Positions 1 to 8,930 of a stretch of 64,000 nt of DNA are shown here, in pieces. Origin of the DNA: Streptomyces malaysiensis subsp. samsunensis (GTDB lineage Bacteria; Actinomycetota; Actinomycetes; Streptomycetales; Streptomycetaceae); NCBI RefSeq assembly GCF_024519315.1, contig NZ_JANIIC010000003.1, positions 124,001 through 188,000 on the forward strand, in the 5' to 3' direction. Position 1 is the first letter of the stretch. Each line of letters opens with the position of its first letter. Under the pieces are notes generated by a model. The model saw nothing but the letters and a program-made list of their open reading frames with translations, was not told the origin of the DNA and searched no databases. A program made the translations under genes and the position numbers.

Positions 1-1
1 C

Positions 2-853
2 GTAGCCCACGCGATCAGCCAGCGGGGCGGGTTTTCCGAAGGGCTCGCCGCACGCGTGCGCCTGGAGAACGGCAAGCGTGCGTTCATCAAGGCGGCCAGC
101 TCGCTGATGGCACCGGCGGAGGCGGACTTCCACCGCCGTGAGATCGCGGTGTCCGAGCAGCTTCCCGGGGAGGTACCGGCCCCGCGACTGCTCGATGCGT
201 ATGACGACGGCACCTGGGTGGTGCTGGCCTTCGAGGAGATCCCGGGACAGCTGCCAGCGCAGCCCTGGCGACGGGAGGAACTCAACAGAGTGCTCGCAGC
301 CGTCACCGATATGGCAGAGGTCCTGACGCCCTCGCCCGTGAATGAGGCCATCTTGAGCAGGCCGCGCTTCGGAGGATGGCTGGCGATGGCGCACGATGCC
401 GCTGTCAGAGGCAAGGTCGGGGAGCTGTCACCGTGGGCGGGCCACCATTTCGGCCGACTCGCCGCCCTGGAAGAGAACGCCTCGCTGCATGGCGCCACGC
501 TCCTGCACGGAGACTTGTACCCGTTCAACATCATGCTGACAGCGGACCGTGTCTTCGTCGTCGACTGGCCGCACGCCTGGGTCGGCCCCCGCCACTGTGA
601 TGCGGTCACACTGATCTCGAGCGCGTCTCTCAGCGGCCTGGACCCGCAGCCGATAGCCGAGAACCACCCGCTGACCCGCGACCTTGACCCCGTTCAGCTC
701 AACGAAGTGCTCGCCTTGCACGCCGGATTCCTCCTGCGGACCGCTGCCGGGGCCGGACCGGACGCCGATCCCCATCTCATCGCCATGATGACCGCGCTGG
801 GCCTCGCCTCGCTGCGGTGGTTGCGGAGGCGGATGGGGGACGTGGGCGGCTGA
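2..853 (+). CDS. Aminoglycoside phosphotransferase (APH)-family kinase, 5' end cut off
   Basis: The frame is open from the window edge, so the true start lies upstream; a GTG at 56 is in frame, but the residues before it (QRGGFSEGLAARVR) already match the APH N-lobe. The invariant lysine sits in RAFIKAA, the catalytic loop is LHGDLYPFN, and the metal-binding Asp is in FVVDWPHAW. Together these mark a protein kinase-like fold that transfers phosphate from ATP to a small hydroxylated substrate. The visible part is 282 residues, near the usual length, so little is missing. The substrate cannot be read from the sequence; many actinobacterial members are not antibiotic-resistance enzymes. No operon partner is visible: the next gene starts 100 bp downstream. 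Confidence 0.85.
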   Translation, partial: VAHAISQRGGFSEGLAARVRLENGKRAFIKAASSLMAPAEADFHRREIAVSEQLPGEVPAPRLLDAYDDGTWVVLAFEEIPGQLPAQPWRREELNRVLAAVTDMAEVLTPSPVNEAILSRPRFGGWLAMAHDAAVRGKVGELSPWAGHHFGRLAALEENASLHGATLLHGDLYPFNIMLTADRVFVVDWPHAWVGPRHCDAVTLISSASLSGLDPQPIAENHPLTRDLDPVQLNEVLALHAGFLLRTAAGAGPDADPHLIAMMTALGLASLRWLRRRMGDVGG

Positions 854-952
854 GCGGGTAGTCGCCCTCGCTCCAACTCCCCGCTCCTGGACGCGAGCTG
901 ACCCGACGGTAGGCTGCGGCGGTGGCCTCGGTTGAAGAGTTTTGGATGATCG

Positions 953-1912
953 ATGAAGGCTTTCCGGTACGTGGCAAAGGGCGCCCCGCTGCAAGTTGCC
1001 GAGCTGCCGGATCCGGTGGCGGACCCGGGCTGGGTCGTGGTGGATGTCGAGGTCGCCGGGCTGTGCCACTCCGACGTCCATATGATCGACGGCCTGATCG
1101 AACCGATGCGCCGCCCGCCCTTCACCTTCGGCCACGAGGTCGCGGGCATGGTCTCCGCGCTCGGCGAGGGGGTGGAGGGCTATGCGATCGGCGACCGCGT
1201 GGCCGTCGCGATCATCGCGCATCCGGAGGTCCAGGCGTCCTACGCGCCGGGCATCGGCGTGGACGGCGGCTACGCCGAGCGACTGGTGGCCCATGCCTCG
1301 ACCCTCGTGCCGCTGCCCGACAGCGTCTCGACGGTCCATGCGGCCGTCGCCACGGACTCGGTCGTGACCGCCTATCACGCGGTCCGTACCGAGGCCCAGG
1401 CCAAACCCGGCGATGTCATCGCCGTCGTCGGCCTGGGCGGCCTCGGCCTCAATGGAGTCCGTACGGGAGTGATCGCGGGGGCCACGGTCTATGGCGTGGA
1501 CATCAACCCCGACACCTTCGAGGCCGCCGGCGCGGCGGGCGCCCGTGAGTGCTTCACCGACGTGGCCGCGCTGGCGGACCTGCGGCCCGACGCCATCATC
1601 GACTTCGCGGGCATGGGCTCGACGACGTCCGACGCGATCGACGCCGTACGCCGTCTCGGCCGGGTGGTCGTGGTCGGCCTCGGCACGAAGACCACCACGT
1701 TCTCCAACGGCAGCCTCATCCGCAAGAGCGTGCGGCTGCGCGGTTCGTACGGTGCCAGCAAGGACGAATACCGCCAGGTCCTCGACTTCATCGCGGCGGG
1801 CCGGATCGAGCCGATCGTGGAGGAGATCCCGTTCGCCGACCTCAACGAGGGACTGGACCGACTCCGCCACGGCAAGGTCCGCGGCCGCCTGGTCACCCAC
1901 CCGAAGGGCTGA
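953..1912 (+). CDS. Zinc-dependent alcohol dehydrogenase (MDR family), compact form
   Basis: This 319-residue medium-chain dehydrogenase oxidises or reduces an alcohol/aldehyde with NAD(P). The catalytic zinc site is visible: Cys38-His39 in LCHSDVH, His61-Glu62 in FGHEVAG, and Asp135 where many relatives have the third ligand Cys. The nucleotide-binding loop is GLGGLGLNG (160-168). The structural-zinc lobe is missing: the segment between the catalytic domain and the Rossmann fold (about 83-105) has no cysteines where the four-Cys cluster normally sits. This also explains why the protein is shorter than the usual 340-350 residues. The ATG start has only a weak GA-rich upstream stretch. It is transcribed toward the two-component genes. 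Confidence 0.88.
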   Translation: MKAFRYVAKGAPLQVAELPDPVADPGWVVVDVEVAGLCHSDVHMIDGLIEPMRRPPFTFGHEVAGMVSALGEGVEGYAIGDRVAVAIIAHPEVQASYAPGIGVDGGYAERLVAHASTLVPLPDSVSTVHAAVATDSVVTAYHAVRTEAQAKPGDVIAVVGLGGLGLNGVRTGVIAGATVYGVDINPDTFEAAGAAGARECFTDVAALADLRPDAIIDFAGMGSTTSDAIDAVRRLGRVVVVGLGTKTTTFSNGSLIRKSVRLRGSYGASKDEYRQVLDFIAAGRIEPIVEEIPFADLNEGLDRLRHGKVRGRLVTHPKG

Positions 1913-1979
1913 CGGCGCGAGGGCTGACCGCGGGCGCCGACTTTCCTGGGCCCGGCGGCAGGATCCACTCGCCCCCTGG

Positions 1980-2633
1980 TCAGGGCCGCGGATTGGCGTC
2001 GTGGGTGAGGAGGGCGAGCTGGACGCGGTTGTCCAGGCGCAGTTTGGTCAGGGCGCTGGAGAGGTGTGCCTTGACCGTGCCGAGGGACAGGTGCAGGCGG
2101 GCGCCGATATCGGTGTTGGACAAGCCTTCGGCGACCGCCTCGGCCACCTCACGCTCCCGTGCGGTGAGCAACGCGAGCCGCTGCCGGGCGTGTTCGGCCC
2201 GGTCGCCCGGTCCGGCCGCCGCGTGCTCGATCAGGGCGCGCGCGGCGGACGGCGACAGCGCGGGCTCGCCGCGGGCGGCCCGTCGTACCGCCTCGACGAT
2301 GTCCTCGGGCGCGGCGTGTTTGGCGAGGAACCCGGCGGCGCCTGAGCGCATCGCCTCCAGCACCAGGCGGTGCTCGTCGAAGGTGGTCAGCACGATCACC
2401 TGCGGCGCCCGAGCATCGTGACGGGTGAGTGCCCGGGTGGCCGCGAGGCCGTCCATGACCGGCATACGGATGTCCATGAGGACCACGTCGGGTTTGTGTT
2501 CACGGACCGCGGCGGCCGCCTGGGCACCGTCCGCCGCCTCCGCGACGACCTCGATGCCGTCCGCCCCGCGCAGCATCATCGTCAGTCCGGTCCGTACCAG
2601 GGGGTCGTCGTCGGCCAGCAGCACTCGGATCAT
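1980..2633 (-). CDS. NarL/FixJ-type response regulator
   Basis: A two-domain transcription factor of 217 residues. The N-terminal receiver domain begins MIRVLLADDDP, has the phosphoacceptor Asp54 in VLMDIRMP, and the conserved switch residues in VLTTF and FLAKHAA. The C-terminal LuxR helix-turn-helix includes LTAREREVAEAVAEG and ends near residue 210. The ATG at 2633 was chosen over an upstream in-frame ATG because that extension lies inside the kinase gene and has no homology. The start is 4 nt beyond the kinase stop codon, so the two genes are co-transcribed as a cognate pair. Target genes cannot be inferred. Confidence 0.92.
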   Translation of the reverse strand: MIRVLLADDDPLVRTGLTMMLRGADGIEVVAEAADGAQAAAAVREHKPDVVLMDIRMPVMDGLAATRALTRHDARAPQVIVLTTFDEHRLVLEAMRSGAAGFLAKHAAPEDIVEAVRRAARGEPALSPSAARALIEHAAAGPGDRAEHARQRLALLTAREREVAEAVAEGLSNTDIGARLHLSLGTVKAHLSSALTKLRLDNRVQLALLTHDANPRP

Positions 2634-2637
2634 GGCG

Positions 2638-3855
2638 TCACCTCTCGGGCCACGGTAGCCGGGCGCGCAGTGTGAAGGTGTTGTCGGCGGCGGTGTGGTC
2701 GAGGGTGCCACCGTCGAGGCGGACGCGTTCGGCGAGCCCGGTCAGACCGGCGCCGGTGCCCGGGATCGCCTCGCCGGTGTCGGCGGTGGCGGGCGAGGTG
2801 GGCAGCCCGTTGCGGACCTCGACGGTGAGGCCGGTGCCCGGCCCTCCGGTCAGGCACACGCTGACGGGTGTACCGGGCGCGTGTTTGCGGGCGTTGGTCA
2901 GGCCCTCCTGGGCCACGCGGTAGACGGTCCGGTGCAGTTGGGACCGCAGTTCGCGGACGGCGTCGGCGGTCAGCTCGGTGTGGAAGTCCACCGGCTGGCC
3001 CGTGGCGCGGGCGTCCGCCACGAGACCGTCGATGTCCTGGATCCGCGGAAGCAGCGACACCGGCTCGCCACCGCCCTCAGCGTGCAGCAGGTGCAGCACC
3101 TCCTGTAGCTCCTCCACGGCCTCGTGCGCGTTTCCCCGGATCACCTCGGCGCTCCGGGCGACCTCGGTGCTGTTGAGCGCGGGTCCGGCGCCGGCCTCCG
3201 CCTGTCGGGTGCGATAGGCCAGTGCGCCCGCGTGCACGGAGAGCAGGGAGATGCGGTGTGCCAGCACATCGTGCATCTCACGGGCGATGGCCTGGCGTTC
3301 GCCACGGCGGGCGTCGGCGAGTCTGCGCTCGTGTTCGGCCCTGGCCCGCTCGGCGTCCACGCGCAGCCGCTGGACGAGCAGCCGACGGGAACGCAGGGCA
3401 TGGCCCCAGGCGAAGGAGGCCAGGAGGTAGGCCAGGCAGAACACGGCGTCGAACCACAGGTCCTCGGCGTGCCCCGACGGCAGCAGGCCGGAGGGCACCA
3501 TGCACACCACGTACGCGGCGAGCATCACCAGCGCCCGCCGCCAGCGGAGGCGGAGCGCGACATTGGTGACGATCACCGCGCCCGCGGGCAGAGCGCTGGT
3601 GGCCAGCGCCACCGCGGGCAGCCCGATCAGGGCCACGGCGAGCGGGAAGCCACGCCGCCACCACAGCGCGAGACAGGCCACGAGCCCCAGCAGCGGGTCC
3701 AGTTCGGCCGCCCAGCCCGGCAGCTCGCCCTGCTCCTTCACCACGCCGAGGACGACCATGCCGAGGAAGACGGCCACGCAGAAGAGCACCGCGTCCACCA
3801 CCCAGTCACGCCAGGTGCGCCCGGCGCGGAGGGCGGGGTCGAGGCCGTTGGTCAT
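2638..3855 (-). CDS. Sensor histidine kinase (HisKA_3, NarX-like)
   Basis: Membrane kinase of 405 residues that phosphorylates the adjacent response regulator. The first ~155 residues hold four to five hydrophobic segments (for example about 20-40, 50-65, 70-98, 108-125 and 138-152) and no large extracellular domain, so the signal is probably sensed in or at the membrane. A short charged coil leads to the dimerisation/phosphoacceptor helix with His195 in IAREMHDVLAHRISLL. An HATPase domain follows, with GTGAGLTGLAERV as the G-box. The ATG at 3855 starts directly before the first hydrophobic segment. In-frame sequence upstream of it has no family similarity. Confidence 0.9.
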   Translation of the reverse strand: MTNGLDPALRAGRTWRDWVVDAVLFCVAVFLGMVVLGVVKEQGELPGWAAELDPLLGLVACLALWWRRGFPLAVALIGLPAVALATSALPAGAVIVTNVALRLRWRRALVMLAAYVVCMVPSGLLPSGHAEDLWFDAVFCLAYLLASFAWGHALRSRRLLVQRLRVDAERARAEHERRLADARRGERQAIAREMHDVLAHRISLLSVHAGALAYRTRQAEAGAGPALNSTEVARSAEVIRGNAHEAVEELQEVLHLLHAEGGGEPVSLLPRIQDIDGLVADARATGQPVDFHTELTADAVRELRSQLHRTVYRVAQEGLTNARKHAPGTPVSVCLTGGPGTGLTVEVRNGLPTSPATADTGEAIPGTGAGLTGLAERVRLDGGTLDHTAADNTFTLRARLPWPER

Positions 3856-3901
3856 GGGGTGAGGGTATGCGGGCCGCGCAGGGCAGCGGTATCGGCCCAC
3901 C

Positions 3902-3928
3902 GGCCAGGTCGGCCTCGGCCACCTGGCC
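3902..3928. repeat. Inverted repeat upstream of the two-component operon
   Basis: GGCCAGGT and ACCTGGCC are separated by 11 nt in the 256-bp gap between the divergent kinase (start 3855) and the glycosidase-like gene (start 4112). It could be an operator for the response regulator or simply a GC-rich hairpin. No promoter consensus is evident beside it. Confidence 0.35.
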
Positions 3929-4111
3929 GAGGCGGATGGCGCCGATGGTCGGCGTGGCGTCAAGGCCATCGGTCCGGGAGGGCATGCCGGGTCGTTCTTT
4001 CGGCGATGGCGATAGGTCCTTGGGCCTGTCTCCTCATAGACCATCGGCGAATGGTGCCGACCGCGGTGACCCTTCAGGCTGCTGCCATCCGGAAGAACGG
4101 GAGAGAACCAG

Positions 4112-5278
4112 ATGGGTGCAGCCCAGATCAGCAGGGCGCGGTTTTTGCAGCTCACAGGGGCCGTCGCCGTCGGCACGGCACTGTCCGCCGGGCACGCCGC
4201 CGCGGCGGGGCGGTACGAGGGGACACACACCAAAGTCCATGGGAGGCGGGCGGGAGACGTGGACCCGGGCGGTGTGCGATATCGCGGGGTCGTCTACGAA
4301 GTGGGAGAGGGCGAGACGCCGGCGACGGCATGGAATCCGGCTCGTACCCGGGCCGATCTGCGGGCGATTCGCCACGAGTTGCACGCCGACACGGTGAAGA
4401 TCACCGGCGATGGTGTCGAACGGCTCACCCGCACCGCGGCCGAGGCGGCCGAGAGCGGTCTGCACATATGGCTGGAGCCGACCCTCGGCGATATGCCCGC
4501 CGGGGACATCCTCGACCACCTCGCGGAGACCGGACGGTTCGCCGAACACCTGCGGCGGCAGGGCGTGCGGGTGCATCTGAACGTGGGCTGTGAGTTCATG
4601 TTGTTCGTGCCCGGGATCGTGCCCGGCGCCACCGCGGTCGAACGGATCGAGAACCTGGTCAAGGGCAACTACGACCCGGTGAAGACCGCCCAGCGGCTGC
4701 ACCGGTTCACCACCCGCGCCGCGGCCGTCGGCCGCTCGGTCTTCCATGGGCCTCTGTCGTACGGGGCCGCGCAGGACGAGGACGTGGACTGGGACCTGTT
4801 CGACCTGGTGTGCATCGACTACTACGGCTGGTTTCCCCACCGCGCCGGACACGTCCGGGAGCTGCGCCGGTATCAGCGTGACGGCAAGCCGCTGGCGATC
4901 ACCGAGTTCGGCTCCTGCACCTTCGAGGGCGCGCCGCGCCTGGGCGGCATGGCCTGGGACGTCGTCGACTACACCACGACACCGCCGCGGGTGAAGAAGG
5001 AACTGGTGCGCAGCGAGCGCACCCAGGCCGCCTACCTGACGGATGTGCTGGACGTGTTCGAGTCGATGAACCTGTACGCGGCCATGGCCTACACCTTCAT
5101 CACACCCGACGCCCCACACCGCCGTGAGCGACAACTCGACCTGGATATGGCCAGTTACAGCTTGGTGAAAGTGATCCCGGACCACCCGGCGGATCCGGAC
5201 TCCGCCTGGCACTGGGAGCCCAAGGAATCATTCACCGCCCTGGCCGACGCCTACGCCCGCCACCGACGGCGCCCCTGA
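4112..5278 (+). CDS. Secreted glycosidase-like TIM-barrel protein
   Basis: Predicted exported protein of 388 residues. The N-terminus has a basic stretch (ISRARFLQL), a hydrophobic core and an Ala-rich cleavage region ending near residue 33. The mature part resembles (beta/alpha)8 glycoside hydrolase-like proteins: LNVGCEFMLF and LAITEFGSCTF are placed like strand-end acidic residues, and DLVCIDYYGWFP is typical of barrel strands. Actinobacterial relatives often carry unhelpful names such as abortive-infection protein. The substrate is unknown, and catalytic assignment of the two Glu residues is inference. It is a single gene divergent from the histidine kinase. Confidence 0.6.
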   Translation: MGAAQISRARFLQLTGAVAVGTALSAGHAAAAGRYEGTHTKVHGRRAGDVDPGGVRYRGVVYEVGEGETPATAWNPARTRADLRAIRHELHADTVKITGDGVERLTRTAAEAAESGLHIWLEPTLGDMPAGDILDHLAETGRFAEHLRRQGVRVHLNVGCEFMLFVPGIVPGATAVERIENLVKGNYDPVKTAQRLHRFTTRAAAVGRSVFHGPLSYGAAQDEDVDWDLFDLVCIDYYGWFPHRAGHVRELRRYQRDGKPLAITEFGSCTFEGAPRLGGMAWDVVDYTTTPPRVKKELVRSERTQAAYLTDVLDVFESMNLYAAMAYTFITPDAPHRRERQLDLDMASYSLVKVIPDHPADPDSAWHWEPKESFTALADAYARHRRRP

Positions 5279-5312
5279 GACTCCAAGTGGCGGGATCCCC
5301 CCTCCGGAAGCG

Positions 5313-5690
5313 TCATGTCGGTCGTTGTGCGGAGTCGAACCACGCCGCGACGCGGGTGATGGCGCTGCCGTCGGGGGTGAGTTCGATAACATCGGCTGCG
5401 TTGACCTCGAAGGCGTTGCCCGCCGTGGTGCGACCTCGGAACACCATCTCCACGAACACGATGGTGCCGTCGACAGCCACCCGCACAACCTCGTCGTACG
5501 TCTCGGGCAACGCCCCCATGGACTCGCGCAGTTGCTTGGCGATCCGCGCCGAGCCATGCGCCGTCCGCACGCCGAGCGTCCAGAACTCGGCGTCGTCCGT
5601 GAAACAGGGAGCGATCGCGGCCCAGTCCCGCGCATTGACGGCGGCAATGTACCGGTCCACCACGGCGGGCAATTCCGCGTCTCGTGTCAT
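5313..5690 (-). CDS. SnoaL-like / SgcJ-type NTF2-fold protein
   Basis: Small 125-residue protein with the NTF2-like cone fold. It has an N-terminal helix (VVDRYIAAVNARDW), the conserved ARDWAAIAPCFTDDAEF turn and a C-terminal strand ending VAAWFDSAQ. Members act as polyketide cyclases, epoxide hydrolases or simple ligand-binding proteins, so no specific reaction is assigned. The start at 5690 is fixed by a strong GGAGG 9-13 nt upstream; the in-frame extension beyond it has no similarity. It is convergent with the glycosidase-like gene, with 34 bp between stop codons. Confidence 0.75.
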   Translation of the reverse strand: MTRDAELPAVVDRYIAAVNARDWAAIAPCFTDDAEFWTLGVRTAHGSARIAKQLRESMGALPETYDEVVRVAVDGTIVFVEMVFRGRTTAGNAFEVNAADVIELTPDGSAITRVAAWFDSAQRPT

Positions 5691-5754
5691 GTCGATACCT
5701 CCAAGCGGTCGTGGAACAAGTGACCTGGGCTCGACCCGAGAAGTGACCCACGTC

Positions 5755-6144
5755 CTATGGGAGTTGCCCAACGGTACCCGCACCGCACGCGGGTGAAGGT
5801 GTCCGTGCTGAGGACGTCGTTGATGGTGCTCCGGTGGTGCCGCGGGCGTAGAGCATGACGTTGGTCGACGAGGAACCCCCGAGTGTCTTCCCCCTCGGCC
5901 AGTAGAACGTCCGCCCGGCCGCCTCCTGCTCGACGGTCCGATAGTCCCAGTCGACCTCGGAGTGGAACAGCAGCCCGAGCCCCGCCGGCGCCTTGATGTT
6001 CTCGTTGGTGTCCGCTCCCCCGGCCTCGAGAAGAAGCACCCGGACGCCGGGCTCCTCGGTCAGCCGGGCGGCGAGGACGCTCCCGGCGCTCCCCGCCCCC
6101 ACGATGACGTAGTCGAACGGGCCCATCGGCGTCCCACGCTCCAT
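5755..6144 (-). pseudogene. GMC oxidoreductase N-terminal remnant
   Basis: The first ~100 residues are a good start of a glucose-methanol-choline flavoenzyme: FAD-binding FDYVIVGAGSAGSVLAARL, the LLLEAGG strand and the FYWPRGKTLGGSSSTN signature. After MLYARG the similarity stops abruptly and the frame runs ~30 residues through unrelated sequence to a stop. Intact members exceed 500 residues, so the substrate domain and catalytic His are gone. It is a 3'-deleted gene and should have no activity. The breakpoint lies near 5820-5835. Confidence 0.8.
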
Positions 6145-6325
6145 GCGCCCAGAATCGCAACCGCCGGCACCCGAGCCGGACGGACACGCCATCGTCGCCC
6201 TCAGCACCCACAGCGGTCCCGCCGACAGGCGCAAGGGGCATCTGGGCGCGCCCGGGGCCACGGACGAGCATGCGCCCGGCTCTGCCATCGGACCGTGCCG
6301 TAGATCACAGAGAAAGGGTGACAGG

Positions 6326-7291
6326 ATGTTGTCGCGGGCAGCTGCGACTGTCGACGGTATGACGATCACAGATGAGGACTGCCTCACCGAGACCCTGGCC
6401 TTCAACAAGCAATTCGAGGCGGCCGCGGCGAGCCGTCCGCCTCGCGAACAGACACCGAGCTCGGCCACGCCGGCGCTCCTGCGGCGTAACCGGCTGGGCG
6501 GCGACACCCCACCGGTGCGACTGGAGCACGGCCAGGACCGCGTCATCGAGGGCGGGGTGAAAGTCCGGACGTTCGTGCCGGACCGGATCGACGGTGTGTA
6601 TCTGCACATCCACGGAGGTGGCTGGGTGCTCGGCTCCGCGGACGGCCAGGATGAAAAGCTCTGGCGGCTGGCCGTGGAGGCGCGGCTGGCCGTGGTGAGC
6701 GTGGATTACCGGCTTGCCCCGGAACACCCGTTCCCCGCCGGGCCCGATGACTGCGAGGCGGCCGCCCGGTGGCTGGTGGAGCACGCCGTGGCCGAGTTCG
6801 GTACCGAACGGCTGCTGATCGGCGGTGAATCGGCCGGTGCCCACCTCAGCGTCATGACGCTGCTGCGCCTTCGGGACCGGCATGGCATCACCGGCGCGTT
6901 CCGGGCGGCCCATCTGCTCTTCGGCGTCTACGACCTGTCGATGACGCCGAGCCAGCGGTCGTTCGGCCCACGGCCGCTGCTGAGCAACACCGAGTCGCTT
7001 CGGGGCCACTATGAGCAGTTCACACCGCAGATGGAGGCGGAGCAGCGCCGGGACCCCGAGGTCTCGCCCCTGTTCGCGAACCTGACCGGTCTGCCACCCG
7101 CCCGTATGGTCGTCGGCACCGAGGATCCGCTGCTGGACGACTCCCTGTTCCTGGCCCAGCGGTGGCAGGCGGCAGGCGCTCCTGTGCAGCTCGGCGTCGT
7201 CGCCGGTGCGATGCACGGCTTCACCCTGTTCCCCCTCACCATCACCGAGCGGGAACAGCGGCGGGGGCGGGACTTCCTGGCCACCGCGTGA
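6326..7291 (+). CDS. Alpha/beta hydrolase fold-3 esterase (HSL family)
   Basis: Hormone-sensitive-lipase-type esterase of 321 residues, probably cytoplasmic. It shows the oxyanion-hole motif HIHGGGW, the nucleophile elbow GGESAGAH, the catalytic Asp region VVGTEDPLLDDS and the catalytic His in GAMHGF near the C-terminus. The cap region is the N-terminal ~75 residues, as usual in the family. The ATG at 6326 is preceded by AGAAAGGGTGACAGG; an alternative ATG in frame lies at 6359. The gene ends 16 bp before the WYL regulator starts, so the two probably share a transcript. The natural ester is unknown. Confidence 0.88.
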   Translation: MLSRAAATVDGMTITDEDCLTETLAFNKQFEAAAASRPPREQTPSSATPALLRRNRLGGDTPPVRLEHGQDRVIEGGVKVRTFVPDRIDGVYLHIHGGGWVLGSADGQDEKLWRLAVEARLAVVSVDYRLAPEHPFPAGPDDCEAAARWLVEHAVAEFGTERLLIGGESAGAHLSVMTLLRLRDRHGITGAFRAAHLLFGVYDLSMTPSQRSFGPRPLLSNTESLRGHYEQFTPQMEAEQRRDPEVSPLFANLTGLPPARMVVGTEDPLLDDSLFLAQRWQAAGAPVQLGVVAGAMHGFTLFPLTITEREQRRGRDFLATA

Positions 7292-7307
7292 CGGTAGCGT
7301 CGGCCTG

Positions 7308-8027
7308 ATGAACCGCACTGCCCGGCTCTACGCACTGGTGGAGGAGTTGCGCGCGGCGGCGCCACGGCCGCTGACGGTCGCGACGCTCGCCGCGCGATTC
7401 GAGATCGGCACCCGCACGGTACAGCGCGACCTCCAGGCGCTGATGGAAACCGGTGTCCCGGTGCGCACCACGACCGGGCGGGGCGGGGGCTGGTCGATCG
7501 ACCCGAAGATGACCCTGCCGCCGATCCACTTCACCGCCGATGAAGCCGCGGCACTGACCGCAGCGCTCGCCGCGGCCGGCGCCTCCGCCCCGTACGCCGG
7601 TGCGGCCCGCACCGCGGCCCAGAAGATCGCGGCCTCGATGACCGGCCCCGCCTCGGCGGCGGCGCGGGAACTCGCCGCACGGATCGTCGCACTGCCGACG
7701 CGTACGGACTCCGAGGTCCGTGCCGCGGTGGAACAGGCCCTCACCGACAACACGGTGCTACGGCTGTCCTACACCGACGCGGCGGGACGCGAAAGCAACC
7801 GCATCGTGGAACCGGCCGGACTGCTCACCGCCGAAGGCCGCTGGTACCTCATCGCCTGGTGTCGCACACGGCGCGCCGGCCGAGGCTTCCGGCTGGACCG
7901 GATCACCACGGCGGCTCCGACCGGCGAGCAGGCACAGCCCCATGTCCTGACCGACCTGCTGCTCGGCTCGAGCGCGGCCGGTGCGGTGCCTCCCGCCGCA
8001 CTGGCTTCGCTCACACCGCCACCCTGA
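7308..8027 (+). CDS. YafY/DeoR-like HTH regulator with WYL domain
   Basis: Transcription factor of 239 residues. The N-terminal winged helix is typical of the family (ARLYALVEELRAA, RTVQRDLQALMETGVPV), followed by GRGGGWSIDP. The WYL ligand-binding domain has the signature GRWYLIAWCRTR at about 180-191. The start at 7308 follows the esterase stop by 16 bp, suggesting co-transcription and a possible role in regulating that gene. It ends convergent with the enoyl-CoA hydratase gene, 37 bp apart. Confidence 0.88.
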   Translation: MNRTARLYALVEELRAAAPRPLTVATLAARFEIGTRTVQRDLQALMETGVPVRTTTGRGGGWSIDPKMTLPPIHFTADEAAALTAALAAAGASAPYAGAARTAAQKIAASMTGPASAAARELAARIVALPTRTDSEVRAAVEQALTDNTVLRLSYTDAAGRESNRIVEPAGLLTAEGRWYLIAWCRTRRAGRGFRLDRITTAAPTGEQAQPHVLTDLLLGSSAAGAVPPAALASLTPPP

Positions 8028-8064
8028 CCATCGACGAAGTGGGAGATCAGCCACTGGTTCCGGC

Positions 8065-8913
8065 TCATTGGCGCATGGCAGCACGCATCAGCTCCTCGAG
8101 GTCGCGTTCGCCTGCCGGTGTCTGCGCCCCGTCGCGCAGTCCTCGGCCCATCAAATGCTGAACAGCGGGCAAAGCAATCTGAGTGGCCCACGCCTCGTTC
8201 TCGCGGAGGAGTCCGTCCGTGATGTGTTCGGCAGGCAATGCGCGCTTGGCCGCTTCGATGACACCATCGGGCAGGGCAGCGATATTGCGGGCGATACGGT
8301 CGACGTAATCATCGAGTTGGTCGGCCGGCAGAGCCCGGTTGATCCAGCCGTAGGACGCTGCGGTCTCGGCATCAAACAGGTCTGCGGTGAGCACCACCTC
8401 CAGCGCACGGTTGCGGCCCACGCGGTTACGGAGGTACTGCGTTCCGCCTCCGCCGGGGACGATGCCCATGAGTGCTTCGATCTGGCCGATTCCGGCGGTC
8501 TCGGCAGCGGCGAATGCCATGTCCGCCGCGGCTACGAATTCCGCCCCGCCTCCACGGGCCTTCCCGGCCAGCTTCACGATGGTCACCTGGGGCTGATGGC
8601 GGAGGAGCTCGCCCAGGGCCTGGAACACATTGACGTCCGCCGGAGCCGACGCGGCGAGCTGCTCCAGAACGTCCATCTTCTCCCCGATCCGCATATCCAC
8701 ATGCGCGAGGAAGAACTCCGGGTCGGCGCTGGAGAAGACGACCACCCGAACCGATGAATCGCCCCTCAAGGCGTCCAGCGCGGTGCGGAGCTCGCGCATC
8801 ATCGTCGCGTCGAGCACGTTCACCGGTGGATTGTCGAGGACGATCCGGGCGACGCCGTCTTCGATGCCCATATGCAGGGTCGAGTAGACATGGGTGGTCA
8901 AGAGGTTCTCCAT
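8065..8913 (-). CDS. Enoyl-CoA hydratase/isomerase family protein
   Basis: Crotonase-fold protein of 282 residues. It has the oxyanion-hole segments VVVFSSADPEFFLAHVD and KARGGGAEFVAAADMAFAA, and IEALMGIVPGGGGTQYL where the family has its catalytic loop. The Glu in that loop position is not the canonical one of hydratase-1, so the true reaction could be another crotonase chemistry on an acyl-CoA. No good ribosome binding site precedes the ATG at 8913, so the transcript may be leaderless; an internal ATG at 8871 is also possible. It is divergent from an HxlR regulator across a strong palindrome, which implies control by that protein. Confidence 0.82.
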   Translation of the reverse strand: MENLLTTHVYSTLHMGIEDGVARIVLDNPPVNVLDATMMRELRTALDALRGDSSVRVVVFSSADPEFFLAHVDMRIGEKMDVLEQLAASAPADVNVFQALGELLRHQPQVTIVKLAGKARGGGAEFVAAADMAFAAAETAGIGQIEALMGIVPGGGGTQYLRNRVGRNRALEVVLTADLFDAETAASYGWINRALPADQLDDYVDRIARNIAALPDGVIEAAKRALPAEHITDGLLRENEAWATQIALPAVQHLMGRGLRDGAQTPAGERDLEELMRAAMRQ

Positions 8914-8930
8914 CAGTAATCGATAGGGAT

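Noticed and set aside
428-1900. Very long minus-strand open frame opposite the phosphotransferase and alcohol dehydrogenase genes
   Set aside because: It is a codon-bias shadow of the two plus-strand genes, with no domain resemblance. Many similar long antisense frames occur throughout and were left out.
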